Below, in pieces: positions 26,684-36,873 of a stretch of DNA of 64,000 bases (position 1 is its first letter; each line of letters starts with the position of its first letter). Under the pieces are notes generated by a model, which saw only the letters and a program-made list of their open reading frames with translations, was not told where the DNA came from and ran no database searches. Source of the DNA: Mycobacterium sp. E3198 (GTDB lineage Bacteria > Actinomycetota > Actinomycetes > Mycobacteriales > Mycobacteriaceae); NCBI RefSeq assembly GCF_001667015.1, contig NZ_LZIS01000116.1, positions 1 to 64,000 of the forward strand. The letters run 5' to 3'. A program made the position numbers and the translations under genes.

Positions 26684-27084
26684 CCGAGCGCGCCGTTTGC
26701 GACGCATCGGCGGTCATTGCCGTCTTGCTGGATTCCGGCGGCGATGGTGAATGGGCAACCGCGCGTGTGGCGGAGGCCGAACTCTTCGCACCGACGTTGC
26801 TGCCGTACGAATGCGCCAATGTCATCAGGCGTGCGGAGTCGAGCGGAGCGATCAGCGCCGACCAGGCCGCCCAGGCCCACACCGACCTGCTCGACCTGAC
26901 GATAGAACTGTGGCCCTACGACCTGCTGGCAACGCGCAGTTGGGAGTTGCGGGCCAATCTCTCGAGCTACGACGCCAGCTACGTCGCGCTCGCCGAGATC
27001 TTGGCCGTCCCGCTGGTCACGCTGGATCAGCGGATACTGCGCGCGCCGGGCATCACCTGTTCAGTGTCGGTCCCCGGAAAGTAG
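26680..27084 (+). CDS. vapC: VapC PIN-domain ribonuclease toxin
   Basis: 134 residues. The acidic metal-binding residues of PIN nucleases are all present: Asp8 (V-C-D-A-S), Glu44 (L-P-Y-E-C-A-N), Asp98 (S-S-Y-D-A-S-Y) and Asp116 (L-V-T-L-D-Q-R). VapC toxins cleave specific tRNAs or rRNA. It starts at GTG 26680 overlapping the antitoxin stop and appears intact. Its place between the two-component system and a third proline-rich gene looks like an insertion into an older cluster. Confidence 0.92.
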   Translation: MTERAVCDASAVIAVLLDSGGDGEWATARVAEAELFAPTLLPYECANVIRRAESSGAISADQAAQAHTDLLDLTIELWPYDLLATRSWELRANLSSYDASYVALAEILAVPLVTLDQRILRAPGITCSVSVPGK

Positions 27085-27123
27085 CGTCCTGAGGGACCCA
27101 TACCGACGACCCGGGGAAGGCGC

Positions 27124-27423
27124 ATGACCTCCAACGACACCCGAAATGCCCCGCCCCCCGCGCCGCCAGCCCGCCGGCATTCCACGGGCGTCGTCGTCGC
27201 CGTCGGGCTGGTGGGCTTGGTGCTGGGCGCGATCGCCGCCTTCGCGATCACCGGCCTGGTCTTCACGGTCCGGGTTCAGCTTCCCCCGCCGCCCTATCCG
27301 CCGCCCCTGGGGTCGAACGCGTCCGGCTGCGTCTATCCCGCTCCGCCGGTCTCGGGTACGGCGCCGGCGCCCACGCCGGGGGTCATCCCCGCCCCGCCCT
27401 TGCCGCCGCCGCTGCCGCGCTGA
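27124..27423 (+). CDS. Proline-rich single-pass membrane protein
   Basis: 99 residues. Cytoplasmic Pro/Ala-rich start, one transmembrane helix (about residues 22-48), then an outer P-P-P-P-Y-P-P-P tail with one Cys. The layout mirrors the protein at 23556-23909, and the two are probably paralogues. ATG 27124 has GGGAAGG as ribosome site. Its last 91 bases overlap the 3-prime end of the convergent MFS gene, so at least one of the two ends may be longer than needed. No response-regulator boxes are visible upstream. Confidence 0.72.
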   Translation: MTSNDTRNAPPPAPPARRHSTGVVVAVGLVGLVLGAIAAFAITGLVFTVRVQLPPPPYPPPLGSNASGCVYPAPPVSGTAPAPTPGVIPAPPLPPPLPR

Positions 27424-28814
27424 GTTTCGATCAGGTCGCCCACCTCGTCCGGGCTGTCGACCGCCGGCCCGGAGCCCAGCAACGGCTGCCCGGCGACCTC
27501 GGGCGCGAAGATCAGGGTGATCGCGCCGACCAGCCCGGCGAACATCAGCATGTACGCCGGCATCATCGCGTTGCCGGTGCCGGCGACCAGCGTCTCGGCG
27601 ATCAACGGGGTGGTACCGCCGAAGGCCGAGACGGCGATATTGAACCCGATCGACACCGCGCCGTAGCGCACGTTCGTGGGAAACAGTGCGGGCAGGATCG
27701 CCGGCTCGAGGCTGCTCAGGAACAGCATGGGCAGGCCGACGAGCAGCACACCGCCGAACTTCACCGGGTACGACCCGCCCAGCTGCATCAAGGAAAACGC
27801 CGGTATGGAGACCGCCACCAGCAGCCCGCATCCCGTCCACATCAACGGTTTGACGCCGACGCGGTCGGACAGCATCGCGACCAGCAGGACACCGACCGTC
27901 AAGACCGCCAGCACGATCAGGACCATCACCAATGCCGGATTGTCGGGCACCCCCACGGTCTTCTTCAGGTAGGTCGGCACGTACCCGCTGACCATGTAGC
28001 TGGTGTCGCTGATCGCCAACTCCAGACCGATGCAGATCAACAGCGCCTTCCACTGCCGCACGACCGTCTGGCTGAATTGCTTCCGCGCGGACGTCTGCTG
28101 CTGGCGCGCGTGCATCTCCTCGTAATCGGGCGTCTCGTCGATCCGCGACCGCAGGTAGACCGCGATCAGCCCCAGCGGCGCCGCCAACAAGAAGGGAACG
28201 CGCCAGCCCCACGCCAGCATGTCGGCGGTCGGTAGCGCGGTCTGCAGCGTCGTCACCAGCGCGGCGCCCACCACGAAGCCGGCCAGCGTGCCCACCGGCA
28301 AAAAACCGGCAAGCGTGCCCCGCTTGTGGTCCGGGGCGTGCTCGGCGATGAACGTCATGGCGCCCGCGTACTCCCCGCCGGAGGACAGGCCCTGGCAAAC
28401 GCGAATGACCGTGAGCAGGATCGGCGCCCAGATGCCGATGGTGTGGTAGACGGGCAGCACGCCGGTCGCGGTCGCGCAGACGGCCATCAGCGAGATCGTC
28501 ACCACCAGCACGGGCTTGCGGCCGATGCGGTCCCCGAGCGGGCCGAAAATGATGCCGCCCAGCGGCCGCACCACAAACCCCGCCGTCATGGTGCCGAAGG
28601 TGGCGATCAGGTTGCCCGCGCCGGAGTTTTCCCCGGGATAGAACTTCTGCGCCAGGATCGTGGCGACGAGGCTGAACAGCGTGAAGTCGTAGGCCTCCAT
28701 GAAGTTGCCGATCGCGGTGCCCTGGATCGAGCGATGCGTCACTCGCCTATCGACAACCTGAATGTCGTCCGGCGTCCACGTCGTGTCCCGACCTTGGTCC
28801 GCGTTTCGACTCAT
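27333..28814 (-). CDS. MFS transporter of the metabolite:H+ symporter (ProP/ShiA-like) group
   Basis: 493 residues, twelve predicted helices. The family signature is clear: G-N-F-M-E-A-Y-D-F-T-L-F in helix 1, R-P-L-G-G-I-I-F-G-P-L-G-D-R-I-G-R-K in the loop between helices 2 and 3, and the central loop with R-S-R-I-D-E-T-P-D-Y-E-E. Members carry proline, betaine, shikimate, citrate or other metabolites with protons. The Gly-rich C-terminal tail is antisense to the proline-rich gene at 27124-27423. It is divergent from a TetR regulator with a palindromic operator between them. The substrate is unknown. Confidence 0.9.
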   Translation of the reverse strand: MSRNADQGRDTTWTPDDIQVVDRRVTHRSIQGTAIGNFMEAYDFTLFSLVATILAQKFYPGENSGAGNLIATFGTMTAGFVVRPLGGIIFGPLGDRIGRKPVLVVTISLMAVCATATGVLPVYHTIGIWAPILLTVIRVCQGLSSGGEYAGAMTFIAEHAPDHKRGTLAGFLPVGTLAGFVVGAALVTTLQTALPTADMLAWGWRVPFLLAAPLGLIAVYLRSRIDETPDYEEMHARQQQTSARKQFSQTVVRQWKALLICIGLELAISDTSYMVSGYVPTYLKKTVGVPDNPALVMVLIVLAVLTVGVLLVAMLSDRVGVKPLMWTGCGLLVAVSIPAFSLMQLGGSYPVKFGGVLLVGLPMLFLSSLEPAILPALFPTNVRYGAVSIGFNIAVSAFGGTTPLIAETLVAGTGNAMMPAYMLMFAGLVGAITLIFAPEVAGQPLLGSGPAVDSPDEVGDLIETQRGSGGGKGGAGMTPGVGAGAVPETGGAG

Positions 28815-28890
28815 TGGTTAAGACGCTACCCAAAACGACCGAGATCCATGCGGTGCGCGGGGCCCCGCCGCGCGAGCGGGGTAAACATTT

Positions 28891-28906
28891 GTTTATAATT
28901 ATAAAC
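28891..28906. promoter_or_regulatory. Perfect 16-bp palindromic operator between TetR and MFS genes
   Basis: GTTTATAATTATAAAC is a perfect palindrome abutting the GTG start of the TetR gene. It contains a consensus -10 TATAAT on both strands (plus 28894-28899, minus 28898-28903). The plus-strand -10 ends seven bases before the GTG, so the regulator mRNA is probably leaderless. Binding here would block both divergent promoters. Confidence 0.8.
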
Positions 28907-29521
28907 GTGCATTTACTACCCGACGATCGAACGGCCCGCGCGCGCATCCGCGACGAAGCGCTCCGGCTGTTCGCCCAGCGCGGACCCGACGCGGTCACGA
29001 TGCGCGACATCGCGGGTGCGGCCGGCGTCTCCCCCGCGCTGCTCATCCGGCATTACGGCTCGAAAGAGGGTCTGGTCGAGGCCGTCGACGCCCACGTCGT
29101 CGCGACCTTCGAGGCGCTACTCGCGACGATGACCACCCAGACCGCCGCGGTGGGGCTCGAACCCACGGCCATGCCAAACCTGTTGGACGGCTTGGCCACC
29201 CACCTACCGCCGGACTCGGCGATCCCCACCTACCTGAGCCGGCTGCTGATCGGCGGCGGCCCCGCCGGTTCGGCCTTATTCGACCGGCTCTTCCGGCTCA
29301 GCCAGGCCACGCTCGAAACGATGGTTGCCGACGGAACCGCGAGCCCCGGCGAAGACCCGCAGGTCCGGGCCGCGTTTTTGCTGGTCAACGACCTGGCGGT
29401 GCTGACGCTGCGGCCCCGCCTGACGGAAGTGCTCGGCGTCGATCCGCTTTCGACGGCGGGGATGCGCCGCTGGGCCGGCGAGGTGTTCGCGATCTATCGC
29501 GACGGACTTATCGGTCGCTGA
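28907..29521 (+). CDS. TetR-family transcriptional regulator
   Basis: 204 residues. The helix-turn-helix is A-V-T-M-R-D-I-A-G-A-A-G-V-S-P-A-L-L-I-R with the typical H-Y-G-S-K-E-G-L-V after it. GTG 28907 is chosen because it abuts the palindrome and follows the plus-strand TATAAT by seven bases, as in leaderless mycobacterial mRNAs. It probably represses itself and the divergent MFS transporter, with the transported compound or a relative as inducer. It is followed after 29 bases by a nitroreductase-like gene in the same direction, likely in one operon. Confidence 0.88.
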   Translation: MHLLPDDRTARARIRDEALRLFAQRGPDAVTMRDIAGAAGVSPALLIRHYGSKEGLVEAVDAHVVATFEALLATMTTQTAAVGLEPTAMPNLLDGLATHLPPDSAIPTYLSRLLIGGGPAGSALFDRLFRLSQATLETMVADGTASPGEDPQVRAAFLLVNDLAVLTLRPRLTEVLGVDPLSTAGMRRWAGEVFAIYRDGLIGR

Positions 29522-29550
29522 TACGGGAGAAACAGATGAGGGAGGAAACG

Positions 29551-30036
29551 ATGTCCAACACGTCACTGCTTGTGAGGACCGGCGCGCGCCTGCTGCGCTC
29601 CCGCCGGCTGATGCGCGCGCCGATCTGGATCTACAAGGCCCGCGCCGGCGCGCTGTTCGGTTCGCGCATCCTGATGCTCGAGCACATCGGCCGCAAGTCC
29701 GGCGCCCCGCGCTACGTCGTGTTGGAGGTCGTCGGTCACCCGACCGCGGACGTCTACGTCATCGCGTCCGGCTTCGGCCGGAAAGCCCAGTGGTTCCGCA
29801 ACATTGAGGCCAACCCGCGGGTCCGCGTTTACATCGGCAGCCACGCGCCCCGGCGCGCCACCGCGCGCATCCTCGGCCAAGCGGAGGCCGACCGCGCGCT
29901 GGCCGCCTACCGTGGCCGGCACGCCCGCGCGTGGGATCAACTCAGCCCGGTGATCGAGGAGACGCTGGGCGCGCCGATCACCGACACGGACACGCCGCTG
30001 CCGATGGTCGAATTGCGTTTGGACAGTCGCGACTAG
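29551..30036 (+). CDS. Deazaflavin (F420)-dependent nitroreductase-family protein (DDN-like)
   Basis: 161 residues. The split beta-barrel family that includes Ddn is indicated by I-G-R-K-S-G-A-P-R (phosphate-binding turn), A-S-G-F-G-R-K-A-Q-W-F-R-N-I, and V-R-V-Y-I-G. Family members use reduced F420 to reduce quinones, nitroaromatics or other compounds. ATG 29551 has GGAGGAAACG as ribosome site; the ATG at 29536 also has a GGGAG. It shares the TetR operon, and its stop overlaps that of the DoxX-like gene as CTAG. The substrate is unknown. Confidence 0.82.
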   Translation: MSNTSLLVRTGARLLRSRRLMRAPIWIYKARAGALFGSRILMLEHIGRKSGAPRYVVLEVVGHPTADVYVIASGFGRKAQWFRNIEANPRVRVYIGSHAPRRATARILGQAEADRALAAYRGRHARAWDQLSPVIEETLGAPITDTDTPLPMVELRLDSRD

Positions 30037-30389
30037 CCGCGATCCGGGCCCTTGACCGTCATCGCGGCGAAGGTGGCCAGAAACGCCGCCGCCGGAAGGG
30101 TGTTGACCGCCTTGTCGTGCGCCCGGATGTGCGCGCCGACGGCCAGGACGAAGTACAGCGTCAGCATCGCCGTCGTCAGCCGCGCCAGGGCCGGGAAGCG
30201 GGTGACCGACAGCAGCCCGATAGCGGCGGCCGCCTTCACCACCGGCAGCACGGGACGGATTTCGTCGGGCACCCCTACGTCGTCCAGAACCTTCTTGATC
30301 GGGGCCACCTGGACTCCGCATGCCACCGCGTCGACGGCGTGGAAGGCGGCAAGTCCCACATAGGTTTTCGGTGAAGTCAGCGCGCTCAT
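30033..30389 (-). CDS. DoxX-like family membrane protein
   Basis: 118 residues with four hydrophobic helices. The pattern of an initial V-G-L-A-A-F-H-A-V-D-A, a central V-V-K-A-A-A-A-I-G-L-L-S and a final helix fits the small DoxX-like family of unknown membrane proteins, some linked to redox metabolism. It ends in a CTAG overlap with the convergent nitroreductase gene and begins 9 bases from the end of the stomatin gene, which is upstream on the same strand, so it may be co-transcribed with it. Confidence 0.72.
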   Translation of the reverse strand: MSALTSPKTYVGLAAFHAVDAVACGVQVAPIKKVLDDVGVPDEIRPVLPVVKAAAAIGLLSVTRFPALARLTTAMLTLYFVLAVGAHIRAHDKAVNTLPAAAFLATFAAMTVKGPDRG

Positions 30390-30398
30390 CCGACCAGC

Positions 30399-31538
30399 CT
30401 ATGGGGTCAGCTCGGGCGGCGCTCCCGGCTGGCCGTCCACCGGCTGGCGGGCGATCGCCTCGGCCTTGGCCACCGCCTGCGCGATGGCCGGGTCGGTCTC
30501 GGTGGAGAACCAGTCCGCGACGTCGGCGTCGTCGTCGGCGCTGTGCTTGGGGGCGTCTTCGACCGGGGACGGCTGGAACCGGAACACGCCGTCCTCGCCC
30601 GGGGCGCCGAGCAGCTTGGTGAAGCCCTGCAGCGCCGCGCTGAAATCGCTGGGCACCACCCACACCTTGTTGGCGTCGCCGCGGGCCATCTCCGGCAGCG
30701 TCTGCAGGTACTGGTAGGCCAGCATCTCCGGGGTGGGCCGGCCGGCCTTGATCGCGGCGAACGTCTTCTCGATGGCCTTGGCCTGGCCCTGCGCCTGCAG
30801 GTAGGCCGCGGCGCGCTCACCCTGAGCGCGCAGCATCCGGGACTGCCGGTCGGCCTCGGCGGCCAGGATCGCGGCCTGCTTGGCGCCCTCGGCGGCCAGG
30901 ATCTGTGCCTGCTTGTTGCCCTCGGCCTCCTTGATCGCCGCCTCGCGCATGCCCTCGGCGGTCAGGATCATGGCCCGCTTCTCGCGGTCGGCCTTCATCT
31001 GCTTTTCCATCGAGGCCTGGATCGACGGCGGCGGGTCGATGCTGCGCAGCTCGACCCGGGCGACCCGCAGGCCCCAGCGGTTGGTCGCCTCGTCGAGCAC
31101 GCCGCGCAGCTGGCCGTTGATCTGGTCGCGGGAGGTCAGCGTCTGCTCGAGGGTCATCCCGCCGACCACGTTGCGCAGCGTGGTCGTGGTGAGCTGCTCG
31201 ACGCCGACGATGTAGTTGCTGATCTCGTACACGGCGGCCTGCGGGACGGTGACCTGGAAGTAGACCACGGTGTCGATGTTGAGGGTCAGGTTGTCCTCGG
31301 TGATCACCGGCTGCGGCGGGAACGACACCACCCGCTCGCGCAGATCCACCCGGGCGCGCACGCGGTCGATGAACGGCACCAGCAACGTCAGCTGCCCGCT
31401 GACCGTGCGGCTATACCGACCCAGGCGTTCGATCACCGCGGCCTCGGCCTGCGGGATCAGCGCGACGGACTTTGCCACCACGATGATCCCGAAGGCCACG
31501 ATGGCAAGCGCCACCACCAGCAGAGCAATTCCAGCCAT
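30399..31538 (-). CDS. SPFH/stomatin-family membrane protein
   Basis: 379 residues. One N-terminal helix (about 4-24), then the SPFH/Band-7 domain ([17 protein letters not shown]) and a long Ala/Glu/Lys-rich coiled coil (about residues 185-270). Such proteins form oligomeric rings on the membrane and scaffold proteases or NfeD. ATG 31538 follows GGAGGAAGC. It lies 28 bases after the nfeD-like gene, the usual pair. It is the Rv1488 equivalent. The C-terminal acidic tail is variable. Confidence 0.92.
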   Translation of the reverse strand: MAGIALLVVALAIVAFGIIVVAKSVALIPQAEAAVIERLGRYSRTVSGQLTLLVPFIDRVRARVDLRERVVSFPPQPVITEDNLTLNIDTVVYFQVTVPQAAVYEISNYIVGVEQLTTTTLRNVVGGMTLEQTLTSRDQINGQLRGVLDEATNRWGLRVARVELRSIDPPPSIQASMEKQMKADREKRAMILTAEGMREAAIKEAEGNKQAQILAAEGAKQAAILAAEADRQSRMLRAQGERAAAYLQAQGQAKAIEKTFAAIKAGRPTPEMLAYQYLQTLPEMARGDANKVWVVPSDFSAALQGFTKLLGAPGEDGVFRFQPSPVEDAPKHSADDDADVADWFSTETDPAIAQAVAKAEAIARQPVDGQPGAPPELTP

Positions 31539-31566
31539 CGCGCTTCCTCCTGTTTCTCCAGAGGGT

Positions 31567-32001
31567 TTACATGCCCTTGAACACCACCGCGGTGGCGCCG
31601 TTGATCTGCATGACGGTCACTCGTTCGCCGGGTTCGTACACATCGTTGTCGTTGAGTGGCCGCGCGGTCCATACCTGGCCGTCCAGCTTCACCTGGCCCT
31701 CGTCGCGCGCGACGCGGCCAAGGACCAGCGCGCTCTTGCCCTCCAGCGCCTTGATGCCGGTCGGCAGCCCCTTCGCCGGCGTGAGCCGCCGCCGCAGCGC
31801 CGGCCGCACCAGCACCAGGAGCAGCACCGAAACGACCGCGAATACCGCCGCGTTGGCCCACACCGGCCAGTCCAGCAACCACGTCGTGCCCGTGGCGGCG
31901 AGCGCGCCACCGGAAAGCATCAACAGGGACATGTCACCCGTCAGCGCCTCCGCACCGGCGAGCACCAGCGCGAATATGAGCCAGATCACCGCGGCGGGCA
32001 T
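31567..32001 (-). CDS. NfeD-like membrane protein with OB domain
   Basis: 144 residues from ATG 32001: two to three helices followed by a C-terminal OB-fold part ([21 protein letters not shown]). NfeD proteins partner with stomatins in membrane quality control. ATG 32001 is preferred to the upstream in-frame start at 32043 because a TATTCT -10 (minus strand, 32008-32013) lies exactly six bases before it, predicting a leaderless transcript. It is divergent from the next gene. Rv1487 equivalent. Confidence 0.88.
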   Translation of the reverse strand: MPAAVIWLIFALVLAGAEALTGDMSLLMLSGGALAATGTTWLLDWPVWANAAVFAVVSVLLLVLVRPALRRRLTPAKGLPTGIKALEGKSALVLGRVARDEGQVKLDGQVWTARPLNDNDVYEPGERVTVMQINGATAVVFKGM

Positions 32002-32013
32002 GCGGCCAGAATA
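32002..32013 (-). promoter_or_regulatory. Leaderless promoter of the nfeD-like gene
   Basis: On the minus strand TATTCT (32008-32013) is followed by six bases and then ATG. The -10 would be inside any longer reading frame, so this also decides the start. Confidence 0.55.
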
Positions 32014-32058
32014 CGCGTAATCCGCCTTTGCCGGATCAAACAACTACACTCCGAGATC

Positions 32059-32979
32059 ATGTGGTGTCCCAGTGTCTCGCTCTCCCTGTGGGCCAACGCC
32101 TGGCTCGCGGGCAAGGCGGCGCCCGACGACGTCTTGGACGCGTTATCCGTCTGGGCGCCAAAGCAATCGGTCACCGCGTACGATGCGGTCGCCGCGGGAC
32201 ACACCGGTCTGCCGTGGCCGGATGTCCACGACGCCGGGACCGTCACGCTGTTGCAAACACTGCGCGCGGCCGTGGGCCGGCCGGCGGTGTCGGTTGCCCC
32301 GGGACGTTTGCGGGGAACGGTCAACATGGTGCTGCCGGTGCCCGGGGACGTGCGGGGCCTGGCGCCGGGAACGCAGTTCGAATCCGACGCCCTGGCCGCC
32401 GGCGAGGCGGTCATCGTCACCAACCCCGACGATCCCGGCACCGCCGTCGGGCTGGTCCCGGAGTTCAGCTACGGCGACCTCGACGAGGCCGACGACGACA
32501 CGGAATCACCGGAATTGTGCGGGCTGTCTTGGACGGTGTACTCCCTGCCCGGCGCGCCCGTGCTCGACCATTACGAGCTCGGCGACGCCGAGTACGCGCT
32601 GCGGTCGGCGGTGCGATCGGCGGCCGACGCGCTCGGCGCCATCGGGCTGGGAGCCGCCGCGTCCGACGTGGACGACCCGCGGGGGCTCGTCGAGCAGCTG
32701 CTGGAATCGGCACGGCAACACCGCATTCCCGACCACGCGCCCTCTCGCGCCCTGCGCGTGCTGGAGAATGCCGCGCACGTCGACGCGATCATCGCGGTGG
32801 GTTCCGGGCTCAGCCGGGTGTCCGACCCCCCGACGGGCCGGATGGTCGCCGGCATTGGCACGCAATCGTCGTCGCAGGCCCGAATCGCGACCGATGCGCT
32901 GCGCCCGCTGACCACGGTGGTGCGGTCGGCGCGGATGGCCGCGGTCACCGCGATCCTGCATTCGGCCTGGGCCGACTAG
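32059..32979 (+). CDS. Conserved mycobacterial protein of unknown function (Rv1486c-like)
   Basis: 306 residues, no signal peptide, no helix. The start [16 protein letters not shown] leads to a domain rich in acidic residues, with P-V-P-G-D-V-R-G-L and [11 protein letters not shown]. It is conserved in mycobacteria at this position between hemH and nfeD but I recognise no domain. TACACT (32045-32050) eight bases before the ATG would give a nearly leaderless mRNA. It is convergent with hemH, with a large hairpin between. Confidence 0.8.
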   Translation: MWCPSVSLSLWANAWLAGKAAPDDVLDALSVWAPKQSVTAYDAVAAGHTGLPWPDVHDAGTVTLLQTLRAAVGRPAVSVAPGRLRGTVNMVLPVPGDVRGLAPGTQFESDALAAGEAVIVTNPDDPGTAVGLVPEFSYGDLDEADDDTESPELCGLSWTVYSLPGAPVLDHYELGDAEYALRSAVRSAADALGAIGLGAAASDVDDPRGLVEQLLESARQHRIPDHAPSRALRVLENAAHVDAIIAVGSGLSRVSDPPTGRMVAGIGTQSSSQARIATDALRPLTTVVRSARMAAVTAILHSAWAD

Positions 32980-33004
32980 TCAGTCTCCGCGTTGGCCTTT
33001 CGCC

Positions 33005-33090
33005 GTGAATCCTGGGCTTTGCGTGTGCGTCGAGGGCGCGAAAGACGCCCGGATCCGGCCACCCGCTCACACGCAAAGCCAAGAATTCAC
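33005..33090. repeat. Large imperfect inverted repeat between convergent genes
   Basis: Arms 33005-33027 and 33068-33090 are 23 bases with two mismatches; the left begins GTGAATCC and the right ends ATTCAC. The 40-base loop has weaker inner pairing. It lies between the Rv1486c-like gene and hemH, which converge, so it could end both transcripts. There is no U-tract. Confidence 0.65.
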
Positions 33091-33117
33091 ACTCAACCCT
33101 GCATTCGGCCGGACCGC

Positions 33118-34128
33118 CTAACCGCATTCCGGCGCAACGCAGTGCGGCGGGCGGCACGGCGCGCCGTTGACGCTGGCGAGGCAGCCCGGCACCGGATCGG
33201 CTCCACTCACCCGATCAGGCGCCCGGCCGTGGCGAAGTTCGTCGACCAGATCCACTGCCAGCCGGGCGAATCGACGATCGGCGTTAGGCGTGGCCGCCCG
33301 GGCGAAGGCCACCCCGGCCGCCTCGGCCTGCAGGCGCAACTCCTGATCCAGATCCCATACCACCTCGATGTGGTCGGCGACGAACCCGACGGGGCACACG
33401 ATCACGGCCGGGGTGCCCGCATCCGCGAGCGCCTTGAGGTGGTCGGCGACATCGGGCCCCAGCCACGGAACTTGCGGCGGCCCCGACCGTGACTGCCAGG
33501 CCAGGTCGTAGTCGGCGTAACCCGCGGCGGCGGCCACCAGCCTTGTGGCATAGGCGACTTGGCGACTGTACAGCCGGGGACCGCAACGCTGGTCGGCCGC
33601 CACCGGAACCGAGTGCGCGGTGAACACCAGCCGCGCGTCGGCGGGCTGGGTGCCGGCCGCCGCCGCGATGGCCCCGGCGAACATCTCGACGAACAGCGGG
33701 TGGTCGAAATACGGCCGCAGCTTGACCAATTCGGGGGCGCCCGGTCCGGCCGCCCGGCGGGCCCGGGCGATGTCCTCGACGTATTGGGTGCAGCTGGAGT
33801 ACCCGCTCCAGGCTGACGTGGTGAACACCGCGGCCCGGCGAACACCGTTGTCGCGCATCGTCGCAACGGTGTCCTCGACGTACGGCTCCCAGTTGCGGTT
33901 GCCGAAGTAGACGGGCACGTCGAGTTCTTTTCGCAGCTCGGCCATGAGCGCCCGGTTGATCCCGTTGATCGGCGACACCCCGCCGAAATGCAGGTAGTGC
34001 TCGGCGACTTCGTCGAGCCGCTCGGGCGGCACGTTGCGGCCCCGGGTGACATTCTCCAGGAAGGGCCGCACCTGCTCGGGCCCTTCCGGCCCGCCGAAAG
34101 ACAGCAGCAGGACCGCGTCGAATTCCAT
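33118..34128 (-). CDS. hemH: Coproporphyrin/protoporphyrin ferrochelatase
   Basis: 336 residues. Family motifs are [17 protein letters not shown], F-T-A-H-S-V-P (metal-inserting His) and V-V-W-D-L-D near the C-terminal Glu. The C-terminal [10 protein letters not shown] with two more Cys matches the [2Fe-2S] ligands known in actinobacterial enzymes. It inserts Fe2+ into coproporphyrin III in the actinobacterial haem pathway. The gene follows inhA by 24 bases in the fabG1-inhA-hemH operon. Confidence 0.96.
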   Translation of the reverse strand: MEFDAVLLLSFGGPEGPEQVRPFLENVTRGRNVPPERLDEVAEHYLHFGGVSPINGINRALMAELRKELDVPVYFGNRNWEPYVEDTVATMRDNGVRRAAVFTTSAWSGYSSCTQYVEDIARARRAAGPGAPELVKLRPYFDHPLFVEMFAGAIAAAAGTQPADARLVFTAHSVPVAADQRCGPRLYSRQVAYATRLVAAAAGYADYDLAWQSRSGPPQVPWLGPDVADHLKALADAGTPAVIVCPVGFVADHIEVVWDLDQELRLQAEAAGVAFARAATPNADRRFARLAVDLVDELRHGRAPDRVSGADPVPGCLASVNGAPCRPPHCVAPECG

Positions 34129-34152
34129 CAGGGGCTCAGAGCAATTCCGCTT

Positions 34153-35760
<1,608 letters not shown>

Positions 35761-35798
35761 TCACCGCGGCGGGCCCGAAATCTGCCCCCTGTCGTGCC

Positions 35799-35856
35799 GC
35801 GAGCGTAACTCTGGCGTGACACTCGACGCCCACCGTCACGCTGGCGTGACACTCGC
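35799..35856. repeat. Intergenic repeat with terminal GCGAGCGTAAC arm
   Basis: An imperfect inverted repeat about 22 bases per arm bounds 35799-35856. Inside it the 15-mer CTGGCGTGACACTCG occurs twice, 30 bases apart (35811-35825, 35841-35855). The terminal GCGAGCGTAAC is shared with the hairpin at 45592-45651. It lies downstream of the Rv1481-like gene. Confidence 0.55.
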
Positions 35857-35865
35857 GAGCCAAAG

Positions 35866-36873
35866 CTACGTCGGAAGCCGCCGGTTGATCAGCAACGCGG
35901 CCAGCGCCGCCAGCGCCAGCACCAGCGCACCCAGCCGCAGCCAGCCCGCGCTGGCGTCGCCCTTGATGGTCTCGTAACCGATCTGCTGCTGCAGCGACGC
36001 GTAGACGGCCTTCAACTCGGCCAGGCTCGCGGCGTTGTACCAGTTCCCGCCGGAGAGGTCGGCGACCTTCCTCATGGTGGAGTCGTCGACCGGAACGGGC
36101 TGGCGCTGGTCGTTGATCTCGACGAACCCATAGGGCGTGCCGAACGAGATCGTCGAGATCGGCACGCCCTGGTCCTTGGCGGTGCGCGCGGCGGTGAAGG
36201 CGCCCTTGGGGTTGTCCGGGTTGGTCGGCATCGTCTCCTTGCCGTCCGAGAACAACACGATCCGAGCGGGGGGCGGTGTGTCGCCGCCCCCGATCACCGC
36301 GCCGACGGTCGCGATGGCCTGCAGCGCGGTGAAGATGCCCTCCCCGGTGGCCGTGCGGTCGGCGAACTGGAGCTTGTCCAGCGCGGCCTTGGTCGCGTCC
36401 CGGTTGGTCGTCGGCGACACCAGCACGGTCGCGGTGCCGGCGTACTCGATGAGGCCCAGGTTGATTCCCGGCGTCAGCTCGTCGGCGAACTGCTTGGCCG
36501 CCTCCTGCGCGGCCGCCATCCGATTGGGCGGGACGTCGGTGGCGCGCATCGACTGGGACACGTCGATCACCAGCATGACCACCGCGCGATTGCGGGGAAT
36601 CCGCACGTCGTTGGTCGGACCCGCCATCGCGATGGTGAACAGCACCAGCGACGCCACCAGCAGGATCGCCGGCACGTGCCGCCAACGCGACGGCCGCTGC
36701 GGCGCAACGCTTTCCAGCAGCTCCATGTTGGCGAACCGCAGCATCCGCCGCTGCCGCGCCAGCTGCAGCACGATGTACAGCGCGGCCAGCCCGACAACGA
36801 CAAAGAGGAAAAGGAAGAACCACGAGTGCGCGAAGCCCGACAACGACATCGGGCCCAGCAGGGGCAATGTCAC
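35866..36873 (-). CDS. VWA-domain membrane protein (Rv1481-like, BatA family)
   Basis: 335 residues. Two N-terminal helices, a von Willebrand A domain with the MIDAS motif D-V-S-Q-S (DxSxS) plus the later T and D residues (A-T-G-E-G, F-S-D-G-K-E), and a C-terminal helix. BatA-like proteins work with MoxR ATPases and DUF58 proteins as membrane chaperones or stress factors. The GTG at 36873 overlaps the stop of the DUF58 gene (GTGA), so the three genes moxR1, DUF58 and VWA are coupled. Confidence 0.92.
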   Translation of the reverse strand: MTLPLLGPMSLSGFAHSWFFLFLFVVVGLAALYIVLQLARQRRMLRFANMELLESVAPQRPSRWRHVPAILLVASLVLFTIAMAGPTNDVRIPRNRAVVMLVIDVSQSMRATDVPPNRMAAAQEAAKQFADELTPGINLGLIEYAGTATVLVSPTTNRDATKAALDKLQFADRTATGEGIFTALQAIATVGAVIGGGDTPPPARIVLFSDGKETMPTNPDNPKGAFTAARTAKDQGVPISTISFGTPYGFVEINDQRQPVPVDDSTMRKVADLSGGNWYNAASLAELKAVYASLQQQIGYETIKGDASAGWLRLGALVLALAALAALLINRRLPT

